The notes: generated from the letters alone by a model not told the origin. A stretch of 64,000 nucleotides of DNA from Nitrospirota bacterium (GCA_021826965.1 JAKAYA010000005.1:1-64000); one strand, 5' to 3'; positions 38,815 through 47,931 are shown, numbered from the stretch's first letter. Made by a program: numbers and translations.

Positions 38815-39777
38815 CTATTCCGGCATATATCCGAGATCCCGAAGCATGCCCGGATTCTCCCGCCAGCCCTCGGAAACGCGAACATCCAGACGCAAGAATA
38901 CCTTTCCACCCACCAGTTTTTCGATATCCATCCGGGCTGCCTGGCTGATTTCGCGGATTCTTTCACCCTTCTGTCCGATCAGAATCCCTTTTTGGGAAAG
39001 TCGTTCGACAAAAATCGATCCCGTGATGCGCGTCACTTCCCCCGGAGATTCCGATTCCTCAAATTCCTCGATGAGAACGGCGGCCTGGTGCGGGACCTCT
39101 TCCCGCATCTGAAGGAAAATCTTTTCCTGAATGAACTCGCGCGCCAGCTGGCGAACTGTTTGACTGGTATACCAGTCCCGATCGAAGACGGGGTCCCCCG
39201 CCGGCAGAAGATCGAAAAGCAGGTCGATGAAACGGTCGAGGTTACGACTCTTCAATCCGGAGACCGGAACGATCTCGCCCGGGAAACCCCATTTTTCGAT
39301 CTCCAGAAGACGCGGGATCATCCCCTGGGATTTCGCACGGTCCATTTTCGTCGCAGCAATCACAAGAGGCCGGTCACCGAGGGCTGGAAGAAGAATCCGG
39401 CGCATCTTTTCCACATCCTGAGGGCCGGGTAACGGATCGAGACTCACAACCCAGACCACGACATCGGCCGTCAGAACGGCTTCCTTTGCGACGGTTCCCA
39501 TCAGCTGGTTGAAGGCGTGGGACAAACGATGAAAACCCGGCGTATCATAAAATACGATCTGGCCTCGCGAGGTCGTGTGGATTCCCTGGATCAGGGTTCG
39601 GGTCGTCTGCGCGACCGGAGAGGTCGCCGCAATCTTCTCCCCGACAATCGCATTGACCAGGGTCGACTTCCCCGAGTTCGGAAGACCGACCAGAGCGACA
39701 AACCCTGATCGGGAAAGGGTGTTCTTGCGGATTTCCTCTTCGGAAGAGGAGAGGGAAAGAAGGGACTTATTCGGCAT
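38815..39777 (-). CDS. era: GTPase Era
   Basis: The 320-residue protein has the GTPase motifs GLPNSGKSTLVNAIVG, TTRT, YDTPGFHRLSHAFN and ATKMDRAK, and a C-terminal KH domain (LIGQKGERIREISQAARMDIEKLVGGKVFLRL). It binds the 3' end of 16S rRNA and couples ribosome assembly to growth. An AAAGG ribosome binding site precedes the ATG. A Ser/Glu-rich 20-residue extension lies before the G domain. Confidence 0.96.
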   Translation of the reverse strand: MPNKSLLSLSSSEEEIRKNTLSRSGFVALVGLPNSGKSTLVNAIVGEKIAATSPVAQTTRTLIQGIHTTSRGQIVFYDTPGFHRLSHAFNQLMGTVAKEAVLTADVVVWVVSLDPLPGPQDVEKMRRILLPALGDRPLVIAATKMDRAKSQGMIPRLLEIEKWGFPGEIVPVSGLKSRNLDRFIDLLFDLLPAGDPVFDRDWYTSQTVRQLAREFIQEKIFLQMREEVPHQAAVLIEEFEESESPGEVTRITGSIFVERLSQKGILIGQKGERIREISQAARMDIEKLVGGKVFLRLDVRVSEGWRENPGMLRDLGYMPE

Positions 39778-39865
39778 TTCGGGCCTTTCAGGTCATCAGC
39801 AGAACCACTGTCCTGCCAGAGTGAATAGTCAAAACATTTCAAGTTTATCACGGACACGGTCGACT

Positions 39866-40699
39866 ATGAAAATCGAATCGAAAAACCCGGAGGCAGCCAC
39901 CTCTACCCGCAGCCCGACCCGCACTCCCGTTTTTTCCCGGATTTTTCTGACCGGCGCGTCGTCGGGTCTCGGACGGGCCCTCGCGCTGGAAGCCGCATTA
40001 CCCGGGGTCACACTTGGCATACTTGCCCGGCGAAAAGACCGGTTGGAGTCCCTTGCCTGCGAACTTCAGCTCAAGGGCGCCAATACTGTGCTCTATACAG
40101 GAGATGTCCGGGACAAAGCGTTCATGGAATGGGCGGGAAAGGATTTTTGGGAACATGTCGGAAGCCCGGACTGTCTTATTGCCAACGCCGGGATCCGGGG
40201 ACCTTTGCATGCCGGCCTCAATGACCGGCAGGAAGACGAAATCATGGAGACAAACTTTCACGGGGCACGAAACACAATCCTCCCGTTCCTTCCGGAAATG
40301 ATGCGAAACCGGAATGGGACGATCCTCGTCATCTCCAGTCTTGCAGCCTTCCTGGCGTTACCGGAAACCGGAGGCTACTGCGCTTCAAAGGCCGCCCTGA
40401 ACATGTGGTGCGGATCCCTCCGCTACGAACTGAAACCCTTCGGCATCACCCTGACGACCGTCAATCCGGGATTCATCCGGACCGAAATGACCCGGGACAA
40501 CCCCTACCCCATGCCGTTCGTCCTGGAAGCGGACACGGCCGCCCGCCGGATTCTTCAGGCGGCCCGCCGGAAAAAATCGGTCTATTCGTTTCCGCCCGGT
40601 CTGTCGTGGCCGTTGCGTCTGATGGGACTGCTCCCGACACCCCTGCGAGAGACTCTCCTGAGGATCGCAATCCGGCAAAAACATTCTTCCCGGCTCTGA
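39866..40699 (+). CDS. Short-chain dehydrogenase/reductase
   Basis: 277 residues from ATG 39866; the track start lies inside era in another frame. It has the cofactor loop TGASSGLGRAL, NAGIRGP, and the catalytic Ser/Tyr/Lys set (ISSLAAFLALPETGGYCASKAAL). The C-terminal region (YSFPPGLSWPLRLMGLLPTPL) resembles membrane-associated SDRs acting on lipids. No ribosome binding site is seen before the start. It is divergent from era. Confidence 0.85.
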   Translation: MKIESKNPEAATSTRSPTRTPVFSRIFLTGASSGLGRALALEAALPGVTLGILARRKDRLESLACELQLKGANTVLYTGDVRDKAFMEWAGKDFWEHVGSPDCLIANAGIRGPLHAGLNDRQEDEIMETNFHGARNTILPFLPEMMRNRNGTILVISSLAAFLALPETGGYCASKAALNMWCGSLRYELKPFGITLTTVNPGFIRTEMTRDNPYPMPFVLEADTAARRILQAARRKKSVYSFPPGLSWPLRLMGLLPTPLRETLLRIAIRQKHSSRL

Positions 40700-40724
40700 G
40701 AGAATCCGCTCCCGAACACTCAGG

Positions 40725-41411
40725 TCATTTTTTCACAGAATCTTTCGGACAGGCCGCCCGGACAGCTTCGAGAACCCGGTCATAAAAAAGACCGTCCCCG
40801 CAATCCCCGGAACCATCCAAAGAGACGACACGAGAAGGATCCGGCCCGTCCCATGCCGAAAACCGTTCGGGAGGGAGGGAAAAGACCCGAAGAAGGTGCT
40901 CCCCTGCCTTGCGGCATTCTTTCAGGAACCGGCATTCCCTCCGCCAGATGCCCGGCTTGAGAAACATGCGGGGGAAAAGCCGGTTCATGAATTCGTCCTG
41001 GGAATATTCGGGTTCGATCACCGGCGTTCCCCGGGCCCAGCGGACGGCGCTGTCGTAGCCGGACCTTGCGACGACAAACCAGCGGCTTCCCGGGCAGATC
41101 TCCGCACCAAAAAAACGGTTCTGGACAAGAACCACCTCCGGACCCGGATAAATCGACAGATCCGGCAGGGGAAACCGGATCCGGTCACTCTCACATGCCT
41201 GAATCAGATCCCAGACGCACGGTACTTCGCAAACGAACTCCTGCGGACGAGCCCGGTTTCCCGCGACAAGGCGCTGAATCTCTTCCGGCAAAATTTCTTT
41301 CTTCTCCCCTTCCGATGTAAGACGGAAAAAAGACGCCTTTGGCAGGTTCGGACTTTCACCGAGATACCAGAAAGCTTCGTTGACGGCATCTTGCCCTTTC
41401 ACACGAATCAT
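40725..41411 (-). CDS. Hypothetical protein, unknown family
   Basis: 228 residues from ATG 41411, which has GGGAGGTGG 5 bases upstream. No signal peptide or TM helix is seen. The body is mixed alpha/beta with several aromatic residues and five or more cysteines (FVCEVPCVWDLIQACESDR, RRECRFLKECRKAGEH, GDCGDG), some of which could bind a metal. I do not recognise it. The strong start and absence of overlap with a better ORF argue that it is real. A zinc-ribbon gene lies upstream on the same strand. Confidence 0.65.
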   Translation of the reverse strand: MIRVKGQDAVNEAFWYLGESPNLPKASFFRLTSEGEKKEILPEEIQRLVAGNRARPQEFVCEVPCVWDLIQACESDRIRFPLPDLSIYPGPEVVLVQNRFFGAEICPGSRWFVVARSGYDSAVRWARGTPVIEPEYSQDEFMNRLFPRMFLKPGIWRRECRFLKECRKAGEHLLRVFSLPPERFSAWDGPDPSRVVSLDGSGDCGDGLFYDRVLEAVRAACPKDSVKK

Positions 41412-41524
41412 GATCCACCTCCCTGGCTGATCAGACGGTTTATGGCGAAAAATGCCACTCACGCTGACGCTCTCACGCCAGCTCTTTCTTTCAGTATATC
41501 ACCGGTCGAGGCGGACCCTCGGCA

Positions 41525-41797
41525 TCAGGCCGAAATCCGGGGCCGATTGCGCCCCGAAAAAAATTTCGACAACCCCATGCGCCCCAGAAATGTCAGCGAA
41601 TCGACAGGCCTGCCCACATAAGGGCTTGCCCTCCGTTGGCCGTAGGCACATTCCGCACACATACCCGACGCGCGGATCGCCCCCCATTCCTCCGGAATTC
41701 TTTTTTCCCGGCAGGCGGGACAGATCAAAAAATCCGACAAACGCAGAACTCCATGGGAAAGAGCTTTTTTGTCCAGGACCATCGACCAGGGAACCAT
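41525..41797 (-). CDS. Small zinc-ribbon protein, unknown
   Basis: 90 residues from ATG 41797 with a very good AGGAGGTGG site. The central part has two cysteine pairs (FLICPACREKRI and GMCAECAYGQRR) about 20 residues apart, a zinc ribbon with room for one metal ion. The C terminus is basic and hydrophobic (FLGRMGLSKFFSGRNRPR). It is followed by the unknown 228-residue gene. A nucleic-acid or protein adaptor role is possible but not shown. Confidence 0.65.
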   Translation of the reverse strand: MVPWSMVLDKKALSHGVLRLSDFLICPACREKRIPEEWGAIRASGMCAECAYGQRRASPYVGRPVDSLTFLGRMGLSKFFSGRNRPRISA

Positions 41798-42312
41798 CAA
41801 ACCACCTCCTGACAGTCTGCGGGCCCGTGTCCCGAAAATCTTTTGAACACCCGAGACCATAAAGCTGCATTTGGCAAAAAGGTTTTTTACAGTCTTTTTC
41901 TCTTCCGGGACCAGGACCGGGAACGACCTGAATAAACTTTCCGGAACGGATGCCGAACCGATCGTGCACCGACACCGCTACCGGAGGACGGCCCGAAAAG
42001 GTCCCTGCGGCGGGACGGCCCTTTCGGCACAAAGGGCCGCAATATCGAAAAGGGGAAAACCACCCCCCAATGGCATTCTTTGGAAAAATGACTGACAAAC
42101 AGGCACTTCATGATGGTGTCACAATACCACCATACGAACAATTGTCAATGAATTTTGAAACGGACACAGGGACAAAACCGTTGCCAAAAAATCCCATTTT
42201 TGATAGGTTCAAGCGACTTCGAGCCCCCTGTCGAAGCTTTCCCGGCCGGCCGAAAAGACCCTTACCGGAACGGATCGGCATACACCACCACAATCATGAA
42301 GGAGCCCCGGAG
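41798..42312. other. 515-base non-coding stretch before manC
   Basis: Several track ORFs cross it, but none has a ribosome binding site or recognisable protein. It holds a perfect CGGCCCTTT/AAAGGGCCG hairpin (42016-42039) and a low-confidence promoter TTGCCA-17-TAGGTT (42181-42209) whose spacer contains the palindrome AAAAAT-CCC-ATTTTT. I see no RNA gene that I can name. Confidence 0.45.
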
Positions 42313-43788
42313 ATGTGGTTCGGCATCATCATGGCGGGCGGTTCAGGCACCCGGTTCTGGCCCTTGAGCCGGGAACTCTATCCCAAACAGTTCCTCTCTC
42401 TCGACGGGGGATCTTCTCTTCTCCAGGGAACCATCGACAGGGTCGTCCCGCTCATTCCCCAGGAACGCCTCTGGATCATGGTGGGCCCAAAACACGAAGC
42501 CGAAACCCGGCGCGTTCTGCGCCTGGCGGAACGGGAAGGTCTTCCCGCACGTGTCTTCGTCGAACCGAACTCCAGGAATACGCTGGCACCCCTGGCAGTC
42601 GCAGCGGCGCGTCTCGTTCGGTCCGATCCGGACGCCGTTCTGGCCGTCATGGCCAGCGACCATCTGATCGCTCCACAGGAAAAGTTTCTGGCCCTCCTGA
42701 AACAGGCCTGCACGATCGCCGAAAAACAGGAGGTGATCCTGACCTTCGGCGTGTTGCCGACCCGTCCGGAAACCGGCTTCGGATATATCGAAATGGGGGA
42801 AGTCGTCCAGGAAGAATCCAACGGACTCTCCTCCGTCTTTCAGGTCAAAAGTTTTGTCGAAAAACCGGATCGGGAACGGGCCGAACGATACGTCGCCGGA
42901 AAACGGCATCTCTGGAACAGCGGGATGCTGGCCTTCCGGGCTCATGTCTTTCTGGAAGAACTCCGTCTGCATCAGCCAGAATTTCACAAAGCCCTCGAAA
43001 CCTATTCGGAGGCGATCCAGACGGAAAGGGAGGACCGGGCTCTCGCGGAACTTTACGCCAAGGCTCCGTCGACATCTGTCGATTACGGGCTCCTGGAAAA
43101 GTCCTGCCGGGTCTGGACGATATCGGCCGATCTCGACTGGAAGGACGTCGGTTCGTGGAGTGCCCTGGACGACATTTCCGAAAAGGACGACGGAGGCAAC
43201 ATCATCCGGGGCAATGTCGTCTCCCTTCACAACCAGAACTGCATCCTTTACGGAGACAAACGTATCCTTGCCACCATCGGCCTGAAGGACCTGGTCATCG
43301 TCGACACCGACGACGCCACGCTCGTCTGCCACAAGGACGAAGCCCAGAAAGTCCGGGAGGTCGTCACCGAACTGAAGAGCCGGAACTGCGTCGAAGCCCA
43401 GGAACACCGGACGACCCATCGGCCGTGGGGGCACTATACCATCCTCGACCAGGGCCCGAATTACAAGATCAAGAACGTGACAGTCAACCCCCGGTCCCGG
43501 CTCAGCTACCAGATGCACCTTCATCGCTCCGAACATTGGGTCGTCATCGCCGGGACCGCCCGGATCACGCTGGAAGGCCAGGACATTTTCCTGCACGTCA
43601 ACCAGAGCATCGACATTCCGAAGACGACCCGGCACAGGATCGAGAATCCGGGCAAGGTGCCTCTTGTCATCATCGAAGTCCAGAACGGAGAATACCTCGA
43701 AGAAGACGACATCATCCGATTTTCGGACGACTACCAGCGACAGACGGAAGAAACCCGGACAGGACCGTCGGCAGGAGAGAAAACGTGA
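42313..43788 (+). CDS. manC: Mannose-1-phosphate guanylyltransferase / mannose-6-phosphate isomerase
   Basis: 491 residues from ATG 42313 (AAGGAG 8 bases before). The N-terminal nucleotidyltransferase has MAGGSGTRFWPLSRELYPKQF and FVEKP. The C-terminal cupin isomerase (from about 375) has HRPWGHYTILDQGPNYKIKN, SYQMHLHRSEHW and IPKTTRHRIEN. It is the bifunctional AlgA/ManC type that makes GDP-mannose for surface polysaccharide. Its TGA overlaps the manB GTG. Confidence 0.95.
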   Translation: MWFGIIMAGGSGTRFWPLSRELYPKQFLSLDGGSSLLQGTIDRVVPLIPQERLWIMVGPKHEAETRRVLRLAEREGLPARVFVEPNSRNTLAPLAVAAARLVRSDPDAVLAVMASDHLIAPQEKFLALLKQACTIAEKQEVILTFGVLPTRPETGFGYIEMGEVVQEESNGLSSVFQVKSFVEKPDRERAERYVAGKRHLWNSGMLAFRAHVFLEELRLHQPEFHKALETYSEAIQTEREDRALAELYAKAPSTSVDYGLLEKSCRVWTISADLDWKDVGSWSALDDISEKDDGGNIIRGNVVSLHNQNCILYGDKRILATIGLKDLVIVDTDDATLVCHKDEAQKVREVVTELKSRNCVEAQEHRTTHRPWGHYTILDQGPNYKIKNVTVNPRSRLSYQMHLHRSEHWVVIAGTARITLEGQDIFLHVNQSIDIPKTTRHRIENPGKVPLVIIEVQNGEYLEEDDIIRFSDDYQRQTEETRTGPSAGEKT

Positions 43789-45188
43789 TCCATCCTGATC
43801 CGAAGATCTTTCGCGAATACGACATCCGGGGAAACGCCGACCGCGACCTGTCCGATCCGATCGTCTACGCCATTGGAAAGGCCTATGCCTCCCTTCTGAA
43901 AGAGTCGGGGGGAAAACGGGTGGCCCTGGGCCAGGACGTCCGGCTCTCCTCTCCGCGAATCGCCAAGGCCATGGAAGACGCACTCCTGTCTTCGGGCATC
44001 GACGTTTTCGACATCGGCAAGGCACCCACGCCGCTTCTTTATTTCTCCCTCTTCAAGCTGCCGGTGGACGGAGGAATCATGATCACCGGCAGCCACAACC
44101 CGTCGGCGGACAACGGGATCAAGATGGCCCTCGGCCGGGAAACGATCTTCGGAGATGCCATCCAGGAAATCCGCCAGAGAACGCCTCTTTCCCCTTCTTC
44201 CAACGGACATCCGGTCCGAAAAGGGACCCGAACAGACTCCCCCGTGCGTGAGACCTACCTCTCGGAAATGTCCACAAACTTCGGCAAGCTCCCCCTCTTC
44301 CACAATCGCCCGCTCCGGGTCGTGCTCGACTGCGGAAACGGTACGGCCGGACTTGTCGCCCGGGAGCTTTACACCGCCCTTGGAGTCGAAGTGCACTGCC
44401 TGTACGAAGAACCGGACGGACATTTTCCCAACCACCACCCGGATCCGACCGTACCGGAAAATCTGTCCGGATTGATCGCCCATGTCCGAAAAAACCAGGC
44501 GGACCTGGGCATCGCCTTCGACGGCGACTCCGACCGCATCGGGGTCGTGACCGAAACTGGCGACATTCTTTTCGGAGATCAGCTGCTGCTGCTCTTCGCC
44601 CGCCAGGTTCTCGACCAGCTTCCCGGAGCCGTGATCCTCTCGGAAGTCAAGGCATCCAGGATCCTTTACGACGAAGTCGCCCGCATGGGAGGACGGCCGT
44701 TGATGTGGAAAGCCGGACATTCCCTGATCAAGGCTAAGATGCGGGAAATGAAAGCACCTCTCGCCGGAGAGATGAGCGGTCATGTCTTTTTTTCTGATCG
44801 CTATTACGGGTACGATGACGCGCTGTATGCCGGAATCCGGCTTCTGGAACTCCTGACACTTCACCAAATGTCCCTGACCGGGCTGTTGGCCCCTTTTCCC
44901 AAGGCCTTCGCAACACCGGAAATTCGCCGAGACTCGTCCGATGAACGAAAATTTCTGGTTGTGAACCGGCTACGGGAAATCCTGCTGCAAAAAGGATATG
45001 CATTTTCCGATATCGATGGTGTTCGCATCGACTTTCCGGACGGTTGGGGACTCGTCCGGGCCTCGAACACCCAGCCAGTCCTTGTCCTGCGGTTCGAAGG
45101 CCCATCGCCGGAAAAAAGAGACGCCATCCAGCACGAAATCGAAGTGCTCCTGGCCGAAGCGGAAAACACCCTGCCACCCTCCCCATAA
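43785..45188 (+). CDS. manB: Phosphomannomutase/phosphoglucomutase
   Basis: 467 residues from GTG 43785 (GGAGAG upstream; GTGA overlap with manC). It has the metal/phosphoserine loop MITGSHNPSADNGIK (Ser near 101), the metal site AFDGDSDRIG, GEMSGHVFF and RASNTQP phosphate-binding residues. It interconverts mannose-6-phosphate and mannose-1-phosphate and may also act on glucose phosphates, as AlgC does. With manC it supplies GDP-mannose. The 957-aa track ORF is this gene with a false N-terminal extension. Confidence 0.95.
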   Translation: MIHPDPKIFREYDIRGNADRDLSDPIVYAIGKAYASLLKESGGKRVALGQDVRLSSPRIAKAMEDALLSSGIDVFDIGKAPTPLLYFSLFKLPVDGGIMITGSHNPSADNGIKMALGRETIFGDAIQEIRQRTPLSPSSNGHPVRKGTRTDSPVRETYLSEMSTNFGKLPLFHNRPLRVVLDCGNGTAGLVARELYTALGVEVHCLYEEPDGHFPNHHPDPTVPENLSGLIAHVRKNQADLGIAFDGDSDRIGVVTETGDILFGDQLLLLFARQVLDQLPGAVILSEVKASRILYDEVARMGGRPLMWKAGHSLIKAKMREMKAPLAGEMSGHVFFSDRYYGYDDALYAGIRLLELLTLHQMSLTGLLAPFPKAFATPEIRRDSSDERKFLVVNRLREILLQKGYAFSDIDGVRIDFPDGWGLVRASNTQPVLVLRFEGPSPEKRDAIQHEIEVLLAEAENTLPPSP

Positions 45189-45263
45189 TGCCATCCTCTC
45201 TCCGACCGGATTCCTGGAGGATGACCACGCATCTGTTCCTCCCAGCGGGTTCGGTCGGGCATC

Positions 45264-45292
45264 TTGATTTACGCATTCTAAATGAATAATAT
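45264..45292 (+). promoter_or_regulatory. Promoter of the globin gene
   Basis: TTGATT (45264-45269), 17 bases, TAATAT (45287-45292), about 100 bases before the globin start. Transcription should begin near 45299, inside the repeated AGGATGCA motif. Confidence 0.6.
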
Positions 45293-45296
45293 ATCC

Positions 45297-45319
45297 AGGA
45301 TGCATATTTTAAGGATGCA
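45297..45319 (+). promoter_or_regulatory. Possible NsrR-type operator: direct repeat AGGATGCA
   Basis: AGGATGCA occurs at 45297-45304 and 45312-45319, 15 bases apart, with an AT-rich middle (TATTTTA). It covers the predicted start of transcription. The half-site resembles the published NsrR half-site (AAGATGCATTT), and an NsrR-type gene lies 2.6 kb away. The half-sites are in direct rather than inverted orientation, so the call is tentative. Confidence 0.35.
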
Positions 45320-45395
45320 GAGAAGAGATGAGCCTTTTCCGGCCATCGAATGCCCTCGGAAAACCCGAGGGTTGTCCGGTCAACAAGGAGGAGAG

Positions 45396-45800
45396 ATGAT
45401 GTCTATCAACACCGAAGCAATCAAGAAGAGTGTCGACGTCCTGGCACCGCACGGCACAAAGGTTACGGAATATTTTTACAATTATTTGTTCCGGAAGTAT
45501 CCCGAAGTGCGTCCCATGTTTCCCGCCGACATGGGTCCCCAAGCCAAGCGTCTTCTGGACTCGGTCGTCTACATCGCCAGCAATATCGACAACCTGGACA
45601 AGCTTGTCCCCTACCTCCAACGGCTGGGTGCGGGTCACACGAAATACAACACCCGTCCCGAACACTATCCGGCCGTCGGCGATGCCCTTCTGACGACCCT
45701 CGAGCATTTCGCCGGCCCCGCATGGACTCCGGAACTGGCCCAATCCTGGAGCGAAGCCTATTCCATCGCTTCCGACGTCATGATCAAGGCCGCGCAGTAA
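45396..45800 (+). CDS. Single-domain globin (bacterial haemoglobin)
   Basis: 134 residues from ATG 45396 (AAGGAGGAG upstream; a second ATG follows directly). The fold matches Vitreoscilla-type and flavohaemoglobin globin domains: B10 Tyr region VTEYFYNYLF, CD1 Phe in PMFPADM, proximal His in RLGAGHTKYN and HYPAVGDALLTTL. It has no reductase domain. It may detoxify NO or handle oxygen with a separate reductase; the flavoprotein at 46885 is a candidate partner. Confidence 0.9.
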   Translation: MMSINTEAIKKSVDVLAPHGTKVTEYFYNYLFRKYPEVRPMFPADMGPQAKRLLDSVVYIASNIDNLDKLVPYLQRLGAGHTKYNTRPEHYPAVGDALLTTLEHFAGPAWTPELAQSWSEAYSIASDVMIKAAQ

Positions 45801-45812
45801 CAACCGACATCA

Positions 45813-45865
45813 CCAGCCCGGCTGGCTCCCATCAGGGAATCACCCGCCGGGCTGGCCTGTTTTTG
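45813..45865. terminator. Terminator after the globin gene
   Basis: CCAGCCCGGC (45813-45822) pairs perfectly with GCCGGGCTGG (45846-45855) and is followed by CCTGTTTTTG. It separates the globin gene from the convergent CDGSH gene. Confidence 0.8.
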
Positions 45866-45932
45866 GGCAGCCGGTTCCGGCCAGGACATACCCGACACTG
45901 TACCGTTTTCGGCTGACTGGATGTGGACTCCG

Positions 45933-46127
45933 CTATTCGGACTTGAAATGGAGACGGGAATGGGTCCCGTCGCAGAACGGCTTCTTGGAAGAGCCTCCGC
46001 AACGGCACAGATGGTAGGTTCCGGAACCGTCCTGGCTGACTTTCTTGCCATTGGCATCGGTGATTTCGACGTCTCCCTGAATTTCATACGGACCATTCTT
46101 GAAACATTTCACGACTGTCTTTTCCAT
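45933..46127 (-). CDS. CDGSH-type iron-sulfur protein
   Basis: 64 residues from ATG 46127 (AGGAGG upstream). It has the [2Fe-2S] binding pattern CRCGGSSKKPFCDGTH (three Cys, one His), as in mitoNEET-like proteins, preceded by VKCFKNGPYEIQGDVEITD. A small soluble electron or cluster carrier is likely. The track start at 46316 would run into the cytochrome gene. It is transcribed toward the globin gene, in line with the cytochrome c gene. Confidence 0.9.
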   Translation of the reverse strand: MEKTVVKCFKNGPYEIQGDVEITDANGKKVSQDGSGTYHLCRCGGSSKKPFCDGTHSRLHFKSE

Positions 46128-46246
46128 GGCATCCTCCTGAGAATGTTGAGAAGAGCTGATCGGGAACAGAAATGCCGACCATGCGGGACGATCGGCTCTT
46201 CCCGACACGGCCGGAGCGTGTCCGCACTCCCCGGAGACAGCGGAAA

Positions 46247-46609
46247 TCAGGGCTTGCGAAACGTCTTGATGTAGGCAAAAACGTCCTGGATGTCCTGTTT
46301 GGAGATCACATCCCACCAGGGCGGCATTTTTCCGTAGTTGTATCCGTTTGTGATCACATCAATGAAAAAGGAGTCTGGCTTGTTTTTCCAGAGGGCCGGG
46401 TCCCGAAAGTTTGAGGGGGGAGGAAAAGCGACCCCTCCGACTTCTCCCTTGCCGTCTCCGTTGATTCCGTGACACTTGTAGCAATACTGGTTGTAGACCT
46501 CCTTGCCGCGGGAGGCGTCACCGGGTTCAAGTCCCCATGCCACCTTTCCTCCGCCACTCAACCAGAAAACCAGAACAGCGATCACCAGACCTGCCTTAAC
46601 GATTCGCAC
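46247..46609 (-). CDS. Small periplasmic cytochrome c
   Basis: 120 residues from GTG 46609, which has AGGAGGG six bases upstream; the track ATG at 46666 is less likely. A signal peptide (IVKAGLVIAVLVFWLSGGG) is followed by a class I cytochrome c fold with haem site CYKCH near residue 44 and a methionine ligand in GYNYGKMPPWW. It should carry electrons in the periplasm. It is divergent from the flavoprotein gene. Confidence 0.9.
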   Translation of the reverse strand: MRIVKAGLVIAVLVFWLSGGGKVAWGLEPGDASRGKEVYNQYCYKCHGINGDGKGEVGGVAFPPPSNFRDPALWKNKPDSFFIDVITNGYNYGKMPPWWDVISKQDIQDVFAYIKTFRKP

Positions 46610-46884
46610 GCAATCCCTCCTGTTTTTCCCCGGACGTTCGTTTCGACAATCTTCCAATTTTTTCAAGGCACGATGGGCCCATCATAACGATAGCCGGCCG
46701 AAACAATCAACCTCATTTTTCTTTTCTGTTTTCCTCCGGCCTTGCGGGAAAACCATTTTTCCGAAAGTCTCCCGCAGCCACTCTTCGGAAGAATCGATAT
46801 GCTATCCTTGAAACTGAAGCTTGGCGCATCGTCACAAGCAACAGACAATTGTCCGGAAATCACCCTCTGGAGGCGAGAGCACAG

Positions 46885-47631
46885 ATGGAAACCGTCGGAT
46901 CCTTTTCCCGCAAAGGTCTTGTCGCCGAAAACACACTCTTTTTTCAGATCGAAATCCCGCAGGACATCAAAGACCGGTTCATCCCCGGACAATACGTCCA
47001 CATGGAATGGGTGACCCCGGTCGCTCCCGAGGAAAAAGGAGACGGACGGGACTTTTCGATCGCTTCCCCGCCCGAGGAATGGCCGCGACTGTCCTTTGCC
47101 ACCCGACTGACGGGATCGGCCTTCAAAAAACACCTGGAAGACTTTCCCGATGGAACCCCCATACGGGTATCGGGCCCTTACGGAGAATTTACCTTGCCAT
47201 CAGGACTTGAAGAGAGAAAATGGAACGAACCCGTCGTCTTGATCGCCGGAGGGATCGGCATCACGCCCTTCCGGAGCATTCTCTTGCACGCGCTGGGACG
47301 GTTCCCTTCCGTTCCATTCTTTCTGTTCACGACCAATCGGACGGTGAAATCCATCCCCTTTCTGGACGAACTCCGGAATCTGGCACGCAATCAAAAGAAC
47401 CTTTTCCTGGAGCAGATCGTGTCCAAAACCGACATCCCGCTTCCGCCGGACCTCGAAAGCGGCATCCTCACCCCGGACCGGATGTTCGAAGCTATCGGCG
47501 AACGCGCAAAAAACGGCGACTATTATATCGCCGGGACCCCTTCCCTGGTATCCTCGTTTTCGACCGCACTCGAAGGGAGCCATATTCGCCATGAAAGGAT
47601 TCACGCCGATCCGTTCTTCGGGTACCCCTGA
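46885..47631 (+). CDS. FAD/NAD(P) oxidoreductase, ferredoxin-reductase fold
   Basis: 248 residues from ATG 46885 (GGAGGCGAG upstream). The FAD domain has RDFSIASPPEE, and the NAD(P) domain has VVLIAGGIGITPFRSIL and a C-terminal YYIAGTPSLVSS. There is no fused ferredoxin or globin domain. It could reduce the nearby single-domain globin or CDGSH protein; that is inference from location. Confidence 0.85.
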   Translation: METVGSFSRKGLVAENTLFFQIEIPQDIKDRFIPGQYVHMEWVTPVAPEEKGDGRDFSIASPPEEWPRLSFATRLTGSAFKKHLEDFPDGTPIRVSGPYGEFTLPSGLEERKWNEPVVLIAGGIGITPFRSILLHALGRFPSVPFFLFTTNRTVKSIPFLDELRNLARNQKNLFLEQIVSKTDIPLPPDLESGILTPDRMFEAIGERAKNGDYYIAGTPSLVSSFSTALEGSHIRHERIHADPFFGYP

Positions 47632-47717
47632 CAACCCTCCGTCAGAGAGCCGGAAAAACAGAATCTTCCTCTTTGTTCACTAATGGCATTTCTCTCCGCT
47701 CCCCGATGAGAGAGGAC

Positions 47718-47909
47718 CTACTCCTTGCGTCCCAGGCAATCCTTTCGCCAAATGCAGTCAAGCTGAGAACAGATCCCTTCCATTGCGCTTTTGAAACAAT
47801 CGAAGTTGCCTTCGCGCCGCTGGATGGAGCGGATCAGATCTGCCTTTCTCAAATGTCCCGGCGCCACATGCTTTTCCTGGGCGATCTTTCGGATCTCCTG
47901 CATGTTCAT
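47718..47909 (-). CDS. Small SAP-domain-like protein
   Basis: 63 residues from ATG 47909 (AAGGAGGA upstream). It reads MNMQEIRKIAQEKHVAPGHLRKADLIRSIQ, a SAP/Rho-N-like helix-extended loop-helix, then EGNFDCFKSAMEGICSQLDCIWRKDC with four cysteines. The same small protein is widespread in environmental bacteria (recalled, not searched). The function is not known; nucleic-acid binding with a metal or redox site is possible. It is downstream of the Rrf2 regulator and likely cotranscribed. Confidence 0.75.
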   Translation of the reverse strand: MNMQEIRKIAQEKHVAPGHLRKADLIRSIQRREGNFDCFKSAMEGICSQLDCIWRKDCLGRKE

Positions 47910-47931
47910 GATGTCCTCCTTCCGGAAGCAA

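Noticed and set aside
42165-42179. c-di-GMP-I riboswitch-like CACAGGGACAAAACC before manC
   Set aside because: Only the first box is similar. The GGACGCAAAGCC block and the second stem are absent.
42315-45188. 957-residue ORF starting inside manC
   Set aside because: The first 490 codons are the manC sequence in another frame (Arg/Pro/Gly-rich shadow). Only the part from GTG 43785 is a real gene, manB.
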